64,000 nucleotides of DNA from Choanephora cucurbitarum (GCA_025331435.1 JAIWNI010000043.1:173813-237812); one strand, 5' to 3'. Positions 34,648-47,216 are shown, counted from the first letter of the stretch. Program-made: numbers and translations. The notes: generated from the sequence alone by a model not told the origin.

Positions 34648-37600
34648 TTACATAATGAGCTTGTTGAAACTCTGCAGAATACGTTGAGTGACAGTTCTGG
34701 ACCTGTCATTGTTTTTAAATAAATACGACATATCAGCAATAACAGCAGGTGTGACATTGACTTGATTATCAACTGCCATAGCATAAGTGGTATCTTTAAG
34801 GCGATGCGTCACCTCAACTTCTTCTGCTACAACTGTTGCTCTCTTGACAATCTCCAATGGAATTCCAGCCATGGTAGCTACATTCATACCAAACGATTTC
34901 TCGCAAATACCTTCTGTTAGTTTATACAAGAAAGTAACGTTGTGTTCGTCATCATCCATGATATAGCCCCTAAAAAAAAAGCCAGGATGAGAAATCAAAT
35001 TGAAATTTAAGGAGAATAAAGGGCTTACATATGCATATTTTTGATTTCAGGAGACCGTTCAAATTCTTTACATAACGTTTGATAGTGTGTGGCAAACATA
35101 CCCAAGCATCCCACATGAGTAGCCAAGTAATGCAAGACACCATAGGCAATAGCATAACCATCAAAGGTAGATGTACCACGTCCCAACTCATCCAAAATGA
35201 CCATCGAACGAGGTGTGGCTTCCTTTAGGATTTTAGACGTTTCTGCCAACTCTACCATAAAGGTCGATTGGCCGCCCATGATATTATCATTTGCACCAAT
35301 ACGAGTGTAGATTCGATCGCAGGGCGTCATACGACAAGAGGATGCTGGCACATAGCCACCCAATTGGGCCAAAATGATGGCTACACATGTTTGGCGAAGC
35401 AAAGTGGATTTACCACCCATATTAGGACCCGTCAATACAACCACACTTGGCTCAGATCCACCTAATCCAACATCGTTTGGTATAAAGTCAGTAGCCACAC
35501 CAGGCACAACGCAAGGGTGGCGAAGGTCTTTGAATTCAATCAGTGATTTCTCTTGTTCGACAAAGACAGGGCGACAAGCGGGTTCACCCATCTGAATAGA
35601 GCCCTTGGCAAGGCCCATCAGGGCGTCCAAATGAGCGATAGTTTGAACAGCAGAAAGCCAGGTGGTGTAAGAACTATCAAAGGCCTCATAGACTTGAAGT
35701 GCAAATTTCTTTACAAATTCATTCTTTGTTTCTAACAGCTCTTTATAGGCGGTTACTAGATTTTTGACTGTACTGTCCCAATAACGAGTGATTTTCTAGC
35801 AATAAAGTGGTCAATGGCGTCTTTGATTGAGACAGAAATGGCAACACTTACACTGGTAGTTGAAAGCTGAATCCAATCTCTAGGTACAGAAACACCTTTG
35901 GGTATTTCCATTTGATACAAGTCTTTACCTAGATGCTTATATTCTACTCGAGCACACCTATAGAATATATGCAGAGATGTAAGTAAACAAAAATGTCTTC
36001 CATTTATCCTCTTACTTCAGTTGTCGCTTCACTTGGGTGAGATGATCATCAAATTGATTTTGAATATCTACTATCTGTTGCTCCAAATCATCCCACTCTT
36101 GATTGGTTGCCGCCTGAGGAACAACCGTCTTTGTCTTTTGATAGTCTACATCTACCTCAGCAATAACGAATGATTCAGATAAGACATGTAACAAATCAGT
36201 AATATCAGGAAATCCATCGATGAGTTGCAACAATAAGCTTGATTTGATTTGCTCGCGATGTTCTTTAAGTGCTTCAATGATCTCTTTTACCAACTCGAAT
36301 CCTTGCAATGTCGATAAAAACTCCTTCACTTTGACTCGGCCTGAGTGAATACGTGAAATAAGGCGTTCTAGGTCAGGCAAAGATGCTAACGATTTAGATA
36401 CCATCTCATTAAGACCAAGATTCATGATATCTTCAATAGCGTCTAGACGTTGATTGATGTCGCTTGCGTTTCGCAAAGGATGGCAAAGCCATTGTTTGAA
36501 CTGACGCTTGCCAAATGGTGTGATACTGTTAGCCAACAACTTAAAGACAGTACCTTCTGTGCTGCCATCATATGAGTTTTGAAAGATTTCGAGATTTGCC
36601 AAGGTTTGGCCATCCAAGATAAGGGAAGTTGTGTCTCGAATAGGATCGTACATCAGAATGTTTTTAGCAGACAATAACTCTCGGTCTAATTTAAGCTGAT
36701 AGAAAGCAGTAGAATTAGCCTCATGAACAAAAGAGAAATGAACTACTTACAGATCGAAGATACCAGATTAAAGCACCAAAAGCTGACATCAACAATGGAT
36801 CTTGACGCGCTTCTTGCATAGCTTTGACAAGCAGCTCATTGCTGTTCTTTTCATCAAAATAAGCGCTGAAATTCAACTCATCCTCTGTCATGCGTGCATC
36901 CCAAAATTCTGTTTCGGGCATCAGCATGTTCCAAAGGGGCTCATTCAAGATAGATTTCAATAAGCGCGTTGTTGTCTTAGAGAGCCTTCCTTTTTCAGTG
37001 ATCAATTCTCGGGGCTTGATTTGCATGATCAAGGTCTCCAATTTAGTGCGCTGAACATCGTCTTCAAAATGAACTAGGTTGAACTGGGCAGTGGAGGTAT
37101 CAACAAAGCAAATACCAAATGAGGGAGGCATCGATTCATCTGCACAGTGTTCTTTGATAGACATACAGTAGGTACTGAGTTCGTTGGTCAATAGGCCTGC
37201 ATCTACCAAGGTACCTGCTGTCAAGACAGAAGTTAATTCACGGCGAATGACCTTATCTGCCTTGGAGGTAGTAGCCGATTTCTCACGCATTGACTTGCCG
37301 ATAGCTGTTTCCATCTGATCCACCTTGGCCACCTTGTGTCCCTTGGCAATGAACTGAGCAGTCCAGTAATCAAATGACATCTCAGGCACACCCACCATAC
37401 GCATATTGACACGATCTGTCATCTTGAGATCAAAGTCCTTATGCCCTATATCAGCATCCTTTTCGTACAGCTCGTAGAATTTACCCTTCTTGAAGAACAC
37501 AATGGTATCCCAATGCTTGTGTTTTACCTCCCAATACTGCTTTTCAAAGGGTGTAAATCGCTGCCAGGCAGAGGGAGGGATATAGAGTGTTCTGGGATCG

Positions 37601-38364
37601 TAATCAGGAGAATCAGGACGGTTGCCTTGAAGATCCTTGGGATCTTGAAGCCATTGGTATCGGTCGTCATTCTTTTCTTTAAATTTCTGAGTTCTCTCAA
37701 TCTTCTTTTCTGATTTGGTAGAATTGAGTCTAGAGAGAAAACTGGCAGGAGGCTTCTCGTAGACTGATACTTTTTTGAATCGCTCCATCAGTGGTGTGAC
37801 AGCTACTGGAGCAGTCTGCTTTGACTCATTCATGACCACATCACTATCCTCATCCATATCATCTGCAAATATATCCTCTAGTTCTTCTTGGTCTATATCA
37901 AGTGTTTTTGATGGTACAAATTCATCTTCACTATCTTCTGAGATACGTCTTACAAGCCTTCTCTTTCTGTCTATTGTTTTCGATTATTTCGCCTTGTCCT
38001 ATAGCTTTCCTTTTTCTCAGGGATTACCTCGAACTGGACTTTGAATCGTATCGCTTTCTTCTTCTTCTTGATCTGATTCTTTGTAACTGACACGTTTGCG
38101 TTGACGACCCTAATATGAAACATAATAAGCTTCAAAATGAATGCCTTCTTTCCCTTTCTTTACTCTTCCAGCTGTCATTGGTTGATCGTCTTCTTCTACC
38201 ACAGGCTTGTTTTCTGACTTGACAGTTGGACTTTGTTTTATAACCAAATCAGGTGTTGGTTCATTTTGTGGTTCAGGCGTTGGTTTGCTCGGGGAAGCTT
38301 GTTTATTAAAGAAAGAAAGTAGCGAACTTTGTTGCTGTTGTTGAGACTTTTTTGCAGGCGCCAT
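34648..38364 (-). CDS. MSH6: DNA mismatch repair protein MSH6
   Basis: MutS homologue that pairs with MSH2 as MutS-alpha to recognise base mismatches and small loops; nuclear. Seven inferred exons (38364-38164, 38109-38028, 37970-36751, 36695-36016, 35957-35852, 35795-35029, 34969-34648) give 1125 residues. The N-terminus has a PCNA-interacting PIP box (QSSLLSFF) and a disordered acidic/basic region. The mismatch-binding domain carries KKGKFYELYEKDADIG with the Phe-x-Glu wedge. The lever/clamp domains follow (TPFGKRQFKQWLCHPLRNAS). The ATPase domain has Walker A TGPNMGGKSTLLRQ (about 884), MGGQSTFMVEL, Walker B VILDELGRGTSTFDG (about 965) and MFATHYQTL. The acidic stretch DIDQEELEDIFADDMDED lies in exon 3. 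All junction phases agree; it looks intact. Confidence 0.95.
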
Positions 38365-39250
38365 GTTCGTCCTTTTAACAACAATAAAAAGAGAGAAAAA
38401 ATAGGCTGTACTTTTAGAGAATAAAATTAAGCGCGTCGCGTGCCGTGTCTAATTTTTTTTTTCAGATTTTTTTTTCGGAAACTGAATCCGAGAAAGTGAG
38501 TGAGTTCCTGATGAAGATTTTAGCATTGAACATATTCCGCGTTGAATAATAGTACTTTGTTATTTAGCCAATTCAGCTTTATTTAGACACTGTTCTAGAA
38601 AGGATTGCTGAGTAATCTTAAACAAGATCTGGTGCTGAGATATAGAACAATTATTGATATTTTACTTCATGCGTAGTAACCTTTTGTGCTAAAGTGGTTC
38701 AGTATGAGTATTTCAATATCACATCTTAATTGAACAACATTAGCATGCAACTGTTTATTTACGTCAGCTTCAATGAATCTCATGCATGTGGCCTAAGGCT
38801 CTAGCAAACTAAGTGCAAAATTAAATTGCTTATTAATCAACTGCATTCTTAACAAAAAGAGGGTGCCTTTGAAGTTTTTATAGCAATTGAGGAGCTTAAC
38901 AAGTAATCATTAAATTAATGTTTATTTACCCTATTCATTATAGATCTTTGTTTTAGTTTTCGATCAAGACTATACCCCCGAATGGTCTGAACAACATCTG
39001 TCCTTTTGACAGAATATCATCCGCAAGCATACTTCTTCACAGTCTAAATGAATTCAAACTCAACTGCAAACTGATTTTTTGCATGAAGTCCATATACAAC
39101 TTGTTCGACTCGGATTTGATTTAACCGGAGCACCAGCTAAATCTGACAGGGTTCCCTTTTTTTTTTTTAATTCTCCAAGTCCAACTTTTTCTATTTCTTT
39201 CTTTTCTGTATATTATTAATATCCTCTGTATTATATATCTCTAGTTAATA
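38365..39250. other. Intergenic region between MSH6 and MIA40 starts
   Basis: Divergent promoters for MSH6 and MIA40 are expected here. No ORF with motif content is present. A T-rich tract (39153-39168) lies upstream of the MIA40 ATG. Confidence 0.4.
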
Positions 39251-39313
39251 ATGTCTACTGTTGTCGAAGGCAAGGATACTGTCAAGTTTGTTGATGAAGA
39301 CCAAGTAAACCAA

Positions 39314-39344
<31 letters not shown>

Positions 39345-39814
39345 AAACTGAAAGTGCTCCTGCTGAATCCACCGAGAATGATCAATCAGCTGCCTTCAAC
39401 CCAGAAACTGGTGAAATCAATTGGGATTGTCCTTGTAAGTAATAATAGAATTTGGGTTTTGTTTCTGGTTGGAACGCATGTCTAATGCTGGCGTTTTTTT
39501 TTATAGGTTTGGGTGGTATGGCACAAGGTCCTTGTGGTGAACAGTTCAAGGCTGCTTTCAGTTGTTTTGTCTATTCTGAAGCTGAACCCAAAGGATTGGA
39601 TTGTGTAGAGAAATTCAAAGACATGCAAGATTGTTTCCGTCGCCACCCTGACGTTTACGGCGATGAAATTGACGATGATGATGAAGAAGAAGAAACAACA
39701 AAACCTATTGAAGAAGAGGCTAAGGAAGCCAGCACAGTTGTTGCTAGTTCAGCATATGAAGGTGAATCTTCTGTCACTGATTCTATCTCATCTTGGGTTT
39801 CTTCCTGGTTCTAG
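39251..39814 (+). CDS. MIA40: Mia40/CHCHD4 mitochondrial intermembrane-space oxidoreductase
   Basis: Receptor and oxidase of the disulfide relay that imports cysteine-rich proteins into the mitochondrial intermembrane space, working with Erv1/ALR. Exons 39251-39434 and 39507-39814 give 163 residues. The redox CPC motif (INWDCPCLGG) spans the intron. The twin CX9C helices follow: [11 protein letters not shown] and [11 protein letters not shown]. Unlike yeast Mia40 there is no N-terminal presequence or membrane anchor, so it resembles the short human CHCHD4 type. The N-terminus contains eleven consecutive Ala codons from a GCT repeat, and the C-terminus is acidic. Likely essential. Confidence 0.95.
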
Positions 39815-40544
39815 ATCTTTTAGTTAAATCATTATAGACATCCCAAAATAAGCATGCATATCACCTATTTACAGCATTTTTTTATCACCATTACTACTGT
39901 ATATTCATAAAAAAAAAGAGTACCTTACATTTGTACAAAGAGTTCTCAAGTTATGTCCAATCCCTTTTTCTTGCTTGATTCATGCACATACTCAAATTGA
40001 ATGTCAGATGCTAAAAATCCAATGTATTTTCTCTTGAAACATCTAGTAGTAAAGTAGCTGAAGAATTTGTTGAACATCTTATACCCTTAAGTAACAATGG
40101 TTCTGATATTCATAGAGGATTATGTCTCGGCCTCATATCTAGTAATGTAATTGTCAACAATAATTGATCTTTGCATTTTTACAGCAAATTGGTCATAGCA
40201 CTACAAATAGTGGTAGTGAACTTCATTGCTTATTGTTCAGTTCTCGTTCAACATAAACTAAACGGATTTGACAAGCAGTTGCCTTCTATTGTCTCTTGAT
40301 TCATTCTAACATCAAAATCATGCCTAAATCACAATAAAGAGGAAAAACAGCAGATAGGCTGCACTCTATAGTTTATAGACATAACTAATGAATAATATCT
40401 TAATGATACAAAAAAGTGATAGTCTGTTCAGTTATCTACTAATCCATGATAAACTTATTGATCACTGTTCGATCTAGCAAAGACGAAACTCATTGGATTA
40501 GCTTCATGACTTACAGGCAAATGTTATTATCAGCATCCTTTATA
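39815..40544. other. Intergenic region
   Basis: No gene or repeat was recognised between the convergent MIA40 and phosphatase genes. Confidence 0.4.
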
Positions 40545-41513
40545 TCATTTACTTTCTAAATCTAAAAAGTCCAGTAATGCTCGATAGCAAAAACCGTATT
40601 GTGCCTCAGCCTGTACCATCGTTGTACGCTGCTTACGAAATTCATCCGTAAGATAAAAGACAGGATCCATTCTGAATTGCGGGTTGTTTCTCACTAACAC
40701 TTCGGCCGAATCAATGACACAGAATGTACCTGTTCGACCGCAACCAGCACTACAATGAACAAGCACAGGCTTGTTTGTTTCCTGCAACTGTCTAGTCAAC
40801 TGAATCAACCCAATGACTTTGTTAGTTTCCTTAGGTACACCATGATCAGGCCAGCCCAAGAATTGCAATTGAGTCACTTTAGTTTCTTCCACAAGCTGAT
40901 CCTGATGGTAGAATGAGACCTGAATAGTTCTCTGGATACATGCTGCTTCTTCATTCTCTGATTCTTCTGCCACGTTCACGACTTTGATAGTCACATCATG
41001 ATGTGTCCATTCAAGTGCCTGGTCTCCCACAGGCCAATAACGTGCACACTTCTCAACCTTACCGTCCATCTGGGCAGTGAGACAGACAATGACAGGTACT
41101 TGTTGCTCTACTACCAGTCGCCAGAAATCAGCTATAGTGTGAGGCGTAGGTCCTTGAGTGGCAATATAGACTCGAGGAATATCGTGAGGAGCCACAATCC
41201 AACTAGCATTGATGTAGTCATCTTGAGTGGGTCCTAATCGCTTGTCTGTTAGTTTGATGCAATTGTTGTCATATGGAACAATATCCGAGTATCTGTTGAG
41301 CTTGTTGTTCTTCTGAGCTTCCGTGTGTTGATAGTCGGGAAGCTGGTAACGTTCTTCTTCTAGATCGTTGACCTGTGCAAATCGGTGGTGGGCATAAAGT
41401 TGAAATTTAGCTTGGTCTTTTAAGAGATTCCTAAGAATCTCGATGGTCGGTTTGTTGGCTACTTCTGATGTGGACATGGAACAAAAGGCTTTTTGAATCG
41501 TACGCCACCCCAT
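40545..41513 (-). CDS. Classical protein tyrosine phosphatase (Ptp1-like)
   Basis: Single-exon, 322-residue, single-domain cytosolic tyrosine phosphatase. Motifs in order are KNNKLNRYSDIVPYD (phosphotyrosine-binding loop region), DDYINASWI, a WPDHG loop with the general-acid Asp (about 222), the P-loop VHCSAGCGRTGTF with the nucleophile Cys (about 255), and the Q-loop region QRTTMVQAEAQYGF. No regulatory domain, membrane segment or signal peptide is present. An internal Met (MSTSEV, 12 residues in) is an alternative start. The substrate is not predictable; fungal relatives act on MAP kinases or general phosphotyrosine. Confidence 0.94.
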   Translation of the reverse strand: MGWRTIQKAFCSMSTSEVANKPTIEILRNLLKDQAKFQLYAHHRFAQVNDLEEERYQLPDYQHTEAQKNNKLNRYSDIVPYDNNCIKLTDKRLGPTQDDYINASWIVAPHDIPRVYIATQGPTPHTIADFWRLVVEQQVPVIVCLTAQMDGKVEKCARYWPVGDQALEWTHHDVTIKVVNVAEESENEEAACIQRTIQVSFYHQDQLVEETKVTQLQFLGWPDHGVPKETNKVIGLIQLTRQLQETNKPVLVHCSAGCGRTGTFCVIDSAEVLVRNNPQFRMDPVFYLTDEFRKQRTTMVQAEAQYGFCYRALLDFLDLESK

Positions 41514-41919
41514 TTCCTAAAAAAAAAAATAATAAGAATGAGATAATGTACTCATTTCAACGGCAGCTTGGTCTCCGAGACCTTTTTGATTAAAGTGAAG
41601 ACAATGCCACTATGAAACTTTATTCTAAATTCGGATAGCATCTTTTCTTTTTCTGGAAATTGTTGTCTAAAACACGCAGTCTCTTATTGAATGAGAACAT
41701 GGCTTAACTCAAGTCAAAAAAGAAGAAAATCACTGTTTCTTACTAACAAGACCTACTCCTTTTTTTTTTGCACTTATTATCTCTAAACAGCCAAATTCAT
41801 AAACTGACACAAGTTAAGGTGTGACGAATTAAAAAATTAAGGGGAGATAAAATACGCCTTATTATTGTCCTTCTTTTTTCTTTTTTCTACTTTAAACAAA
41901 TCTCCACCCACTAGTCATC
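41514..41919. other. Divergent intergenic region
   Basis: About 400 bases between the phosphatase and the unknown gene at 41920. A pyrimidine-rich block (41868-41900) precedes the latter's ATG. Nothing else was recognised. Confidence 0.4.
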
Positions 41920-42809
41920 ATGTCGAGTAACTCTTCCTTATACCCATCAAGTACATCTCTGTCAAACCAACAACCTGGACTATATGAATACCTCTCCGAA
42001 CTAGTTTCGAAACGTGTAGCAACTTTGAACTATATTCGAAAGACGCACGAAGGTACAACGCATTGGTTCAATACCATTTTACTGACAAGAGAGAGTCTGG
42101 TTGCCATGTACCCTAACAGCAAAATGGCGAAAAGGTTTGATTTATGTTGAGTGGTTGATACAAGCTCTTACTAAACAGAAATGGGGTGACATAGAACATT
42201 TAACTTTTATGCATTGGGCTTATCTCTTGGTGGTATCTTGGATATCACAAATCCAATTGACTACATTAAAGCACTAAGTCAAATCATGAGTGAATTTGAA
42301 CGACACACAAGCGACGACTCAAACAAGAAAATGGTAAAGAAAGATAATAATTATAGCACACATATTGACTTTCACGGTAGAAAAACATATTTAGAAAAGC
42401 AAAGTTAAAGGATGAAAACAACTTTTCAGAAAACACAGGAGATTACGATTATCTGATTATACCTCACATCCCATTTGAAATGGATTATTTCGAGACATTT
42501 TTTACCTTGATTGATATTATGGCAGAGGCTTATCACAAATTACTGGTAGGCACAGAAGGACCTATCTGTACACAAGCCTTTTTTGATATGGTGCTTAAAT
42601 GTGATGCAAAATTCAAAGTGAGTTATGGCATAGAAACTGAGAAGAAGCTTAGAGTACTAAATATAACATAGAAAATTGTGACCATGATTACGAAAGAATT
42701 GGATGTGCTTGCAAGAAGTGCAATCAAAGAAGAGCTCAGGTTGATTGATCCTCTCTGTCATTTCTCAAAGATGCCTTCAACTGTTGAATTAGACACTACA
42801 GACATGTAG
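41920..42809 (+). CDS. Conserved-looking protein of unknown function
   Basis: Four exons fit in phase: 41920-42134, 42195-42333, about 42405-42617, 42672-42809, giving about 234 residues. After a Ser-rich N-terminus it reads LYEYLSELVSKRVATLNYIR and THWFNTILLTRESL, then YALGLSLGGILDITNPIDYI, then LIIPHIPFEMDYFETFFTLI and a helical C-terminus. The regular helical pattern and intact splicing argue for a real gene. I do not recognise the family with certainty. The third exon's acceptor is A-rich (AGCAAAG or GTTAAAG, differing by two codons). No signal peptide or membrane segment. Confidence 0.72.
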
Positions 42810-43369
42810 AAAAGAAAGGATTAGTTTGCAGGATTAGAACTATGATTATTTATTAATACAAAACAAGTTTTGTTATGGACACAGATTATTTGTTTAAGGA
42901 CAATTAGTTATTTTTTGAGGAATAGAAGCAGGGTAAATTTGAGAAATCAAGCTTAAGTTGCCTATGATGAAAAAGAGCTGTAGGCTAAAGAAGATGATGG
43001 ACAAAAGCATACAGAATGAGCTTGAGTTCGCAAATGATATCCGAATCTCTCAAATCAAGTTGCAATCGCTCTTATACTTTGTGTAGGCTTTGTAACAATA
43101 GCTTGTTGTACTTTTTTTTGACATTTGAGTTTTGCTTTTTCATTAATATATCCAACTATATGTAACACAGGCCAAAAAACTTCTACTTCCTATTAGCTTT
43201 AGTCTAGGAAGAAAGGTAGTGAACCATTACACCTTTCTTCTTCTTTCTGTATAAGTAATGAAGGCTAGTGATGGCTTCACATATAATTTTATTCAACAAA
43301 AATAAAGAAAATAAGAGTAGGAAAGAACAAAATACGTACACACACTACTCTTATATGTCACCTTATACA
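42810..43369. other. Intergenic region left of transposase relic
   Basis: No gene is supported. Part of it may be decayed transposon sequence belonging to the relic at 43370-43700. Confidence 0.35.
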
Positions 43370-43700
43370 GTTTTCCAAGTCATTCATGTCAGTAGCAGTC
43401 CACTTGATGACCCAATCTTTACGAGCCTAGATCTTATCTGGCTTATTTCTAGTAACCGGTAAGCGTGCTAGCTTCTTAAAAGAAAAGATGCCTTCAAAAA
43501 GTTGTGAACAGTACTTTTCTTCACAGTCAGATCAGAGAATTTTTGAGCGAGTGATTCCATTGCATCAAGCACTCTTGCCTATGGCTAATAATTGTAAAAC
43601 TCTAACAAGTGAGCCTTATGTCTTTCATCTAATTGCGGCTTTGATTTATTGACCGAATTGGTTTGTTCCTCAAGTATGTTGCAATCCTTATCCTCTTTGG
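43370..43700 (-). pseudogene. IS630/Tc1-like transposase relic (N-terminal HTH and start of DDE domain)
   Basis: Minus-strand frames read PQLDERHKAHLLEFY, two stops, then ARVLDAMESLAQKFSDLTVK and KSTVHNFLK (helix-turn-helix). After a one-base shift come FKKLARLPVTRNKPDKI, a stop, and RKDWVIKWTATDMNDLENC. That last segment corresponds to the stretch just before the first catalytic Asp in IS630/Tc1-like transposases of Mucoromycota. Everything downstream, including the DDE/D triad, is missing. At least three stops and a frameshift show it is dead. Confidence 0.68.
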
Positions 43701-44313
43701 AGGGGGTTTTTTTTAGCCTATTTCAGTGCTGTTCTTTCGGCTTTATCCGCCTGCTAAGCGCCCAGACTTGGCTGCGTTGAATAATTTGATTCGGTCATAA
43801 TAGGCAAAAGGAAACTTTTGCTCGTTTGAATATTTGTGGCAAAACCTTTTCTGCTTTTGAACTATAGCTATAACCTCCTCCCATATCGGCATCAAAATCT
43901 CTTAAGGAATCTTCAAAGGAAGCTCCTTCTTCTTGCTTTTTACAATACTCTGTAATATGAGTCAGAGTTTAAACTGAAAAGAAGTGGCTTCATCGAGTCA
44001 ATCCATTGCATCTCTTCCTTCTTCATCAACCGATTTTCCTTGGCCATCTTCTTAATAAAAGCGGGTAGTCATCCTATTTATTTGAAGAAAAAAAAAACCG
44101 AATTTGGAAAATTGAAAAGCGCCTTTTAGGTTGAAAAGCCGCCCTTTAGAATTAAATATTAACCCGCCTTTTGGCGTACAACACTGCTATTTTTTTTTGT
44201 TACCCCAATTAATTTTCTATCTTTCTTTCATCTTTCTTTCTTATTTTTTTTTGTTTGGAAATCTTTTAGCCCTATCAATCATCCTTTCCTAAAGAGCACT
44301 GTTTACATAGATT
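43701..44313. other. Possible further decayed coding sequence, then lipin upstream region
   Basis: Between about 43760 and 44060 minus-strand frames such as KKMAKENRLMKKEEMQWIDS and EYCKKQEEGASFEDSLRDFD are open but broken by stops and compete with another frame. They may be 5' parts of the transposase relic or another dead gene; I cannot decide. The last ~100 bases are pyrimidine-rich and probably the lipin promoter. Confidence 0.25.
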
Positions 44314-47216
44314 ATGGATTATATAGGCAACCTGCTTTCGTCTATCAACAATTTTTACAACGAAATCAATCCTGCAACACTTTCGGGTGCCATTGACATC
44401 ATCGTGGTGGAACAAGAAAATGGTGATTTAGCCAGTTCGCCTTTTCATGTTCGCTTCGGTAAGCTATCTGTGCTTTTACCTCAAGAGAAAAAGGTAACAA
44501 ACAAACAAACAAGCTGTCAATGCAAACGATCGGAGTTCAAGTGCTTTTGGGGTTAATCGTCTTTCTTTAGGTGGAAATCAAGGTGAACGGAGAGACAATG
44601 CCGTACTTTATGAAAGTAGGTGAGGCAGGTGAAGCGTTTTTTGTGTTTGAGACAGAACATGAGGTGCCCGAAGAATATCAAACATCGCCTATTTTACAAG
44701 CATTGGCAGAAGATAATCATAGACCTCATTTTGAGGTAACTGAACATAACAGAAAACTACCCTTAACGGTGTATAACTTATTCTTATCAGGAACCTTCAT
44801 TTCTGGATATCAGTGAAAAGCGAGAGGATAAAGGTGAGATCTAGAATGGAAAAAGGAAAAGGCCACACTAAAAAAAAAATTAAAAGAAAGTGTGCCTGAA
44901 AACAAAGAAGATTGGGTGGATGAAGATGAAGATGAGAAAAAGGAACATGTACCAGCTGAACTACAGTCACCCAAAATGTTTATTGAAGAACAACTGGATA
45001 AAGTGGTTACCAAGGTAGATCAACAACAGATACAGACAGAGAACAATCTCTATTCTATGGAAGATGGATCTCATCTACTGGAGCGTGTTGTGCCTGAGGT
45101 GATCACAACAACTACAGTTGCCAAAGAAAGATTCATTGTACGGCCTAGTAATGGCGATATTCATGGCTATTGGATGGATGTAACACACACTGCTGATCAA
45201 GACATTCATGTGCCTTCAAATTCAGCGGAAGATGCCTCCAATGAAGATAAGGAATCCATTGTGTTGGATATCTCTGGTTACAAAACCCGTCAGATCAATA
45301 AGGATGAAAACGCAGATACAAAGGAAGAGGATCCTAAGAAACTAGTGACAGTCCATACAGACAATGAAAATGAAGTACCCGCTGTGAAGTATGATGCAGA
45401 AGATACTCAGAAAGAGACATCTCTGCCTGAAGTGGATCTGAATGCTATTGATGGTGATACAGTACAGATCAAGCCAGGCAGAACATATCGAATCGAAATG
45501 AGTTTGTGTGGGCTGTCTTCTTTGACATACGATGAAGATGAGAACCGCTTGTTGTTCAGTGACCGACAGATCAGTTATGATGCCTTTGTTCATAATCCCA
45601 GTATCCTCAATGATCCTCGACTGGTCTTTCGTTACAACAACCATTACTTTGCTGCAAGTCACAATCATCCTCTGTTTACATCACTGCTGATCTTTAAGAA
45701 GCCATCTGAACATAAGGATACACTCAACCATAAGACATCAGACAGTAGAGATACTTACTCATATGGTCGTGGATGGCGACAATGGCTAAGTCGTTCTTCT
45801 TCAGCTGAGCCTGTTCCTACTCTTGATCATTCTCAAGAAACCCACCAAGATCCTTCTTATGAAGAGCGTACCACCTTCACTACCACCACAAAGACCACAT
45901 CTGTTGGCTGGACTAAAGAACAAGAAACACAAGAGAATTCAACGCTTTTTGCCAAACGAAAGAACTATGCTAAAACATTGCGTCTGACATCCGATCAACT
46001 CAAGACGCTTAACCTCAAAAAGGGTGTTAACACCATCAGTTTCTCGGTCAGTTCTGCCTATCAGGGAGCAGCCACCTGTGTGGCTAAAATCTTTTATTGG
46101 GATTATGACATCAAGGTGGTAATTTCTGATATCGACGGCACGATCACTAAATCGGATGCTATGGGTCACTTGATGACTATGATTGGTAAAGACTGGACAC
46201 ATGCTGGTGTTGCTCAACTCTATACTGATATTGCCAATAACGGCTATCACTTCTTATATCTCACAAGCCGTGCCATTGGACAGGCGGATTATACCCGTGA
46301 TTATTTGAAGAATATCTTACAGGACAAGTATCAACTACCGGAAGGACCTGTCATCATGTCTCCTGACCGCCTGTTTACTTCACTCCATCGAGAAGTCATC
46401 ATTCGTAAACCTGAAGTCTTTAAGATGGCCTGTCTGAAGGATATCAAGCGTCTGTTTGGTGAGCGAGATACGTTCTATGCTGGTTTTGGTAATCGTATTA
46501 CAGATGCCATCTCTTATCGTAGTGTCAATGTGCCTTCTTCACGTATCTTTACCATTGATCCTCAAGGTGATGTTAAACTGGAGAGGGTGACTGGTTTTAG
46601 GACATCCTATGTGCTTCTCAAGGATTTGGTCGATCAGATTTTTCCACCTATCAATAAGGCTATCAAAGAAGAGTACAGTGATTATAATTTCTGGAAAGCA
46701 CCTATGGCCTCTATTGATCTATCCGAGATAGAGAAAGAGCTGCCTACATCACCCAAGCCAAAACCCATTAAGCCTGATCCTATCAGCAGTTTACCTAAGG
46801 AATCCATTGTTGACTTTGTGCCTGAACCCAAAAGAGGATTATTGCATAGCTTTACATCGAGATCTACTCAGCCTACAAAGAAACCGTCTGTCTCTCTACT
46901 GAATTCAAACAAGCTATCTACTTTCAATAGTGCACCTAATCTTTCTGTCACACCTGAGAATGATGATCTGAGTAAGAAACAAGCACCTTCATTAGGCTCA
47001 GTTCGGTCTGTATCAGAACAAGATGTCAATCAGTCCATGGGTATCATGAGTAAAGTGATGAGTGGTGTGTTCTCAAGGAAGCCTATACCAAAACAAGACA
47101 ATGATCAGAAGCAACAACAGACTGATGATAGCTATTACAAGAATGATGATCAGATAGATCAAGAGGCAGACATAGATGAATTAGATATGGATGAAATTCC
47201 ATTTATATATGAGTAG
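44314..47216 (+). CDS. PAH1: Lipin/Pah1-type phosphatidate phosphatase
   Basis: Mg2+-dependent phosphatidate phosphatase making diacylglycerol for triacylglycerol and phospholipid synthesis, and shaping the nuclear/ER membrane; cytosolic, recruited to the ER. Exons 44314-44493, 44571-44735, 44792-44834 and 44887-47216 give 905 residues. The N-terminal amphipathic start (MDYIGNLLSSINNFYNEINP) and Lipin_N block ATLSGAIDIIVVEQ lead to a long acidic linker. The catalytic HAD/LNS2 domain holds DIDGTITKSDAMGH (about 543), with the nucleophile Asp and DxDGT form, followed by LYLTSRAIGQADYTRDYL and the GFGNRITDAISY block. The C-terminus is acidic and Gln-rich. Exon 4 uses an A-rich acceptor (TTAAAAG). 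Probably regulated by phosphorylation of its many Ser-Pro/Thr-Pro sites, as in yeast. Confidence 0.95.

Noticed and set aside
45342..46250. Minus-strand ORFs of about 100 codons
   Set aside because: They lie antisense within the lipin coding exon and have no features of their own.
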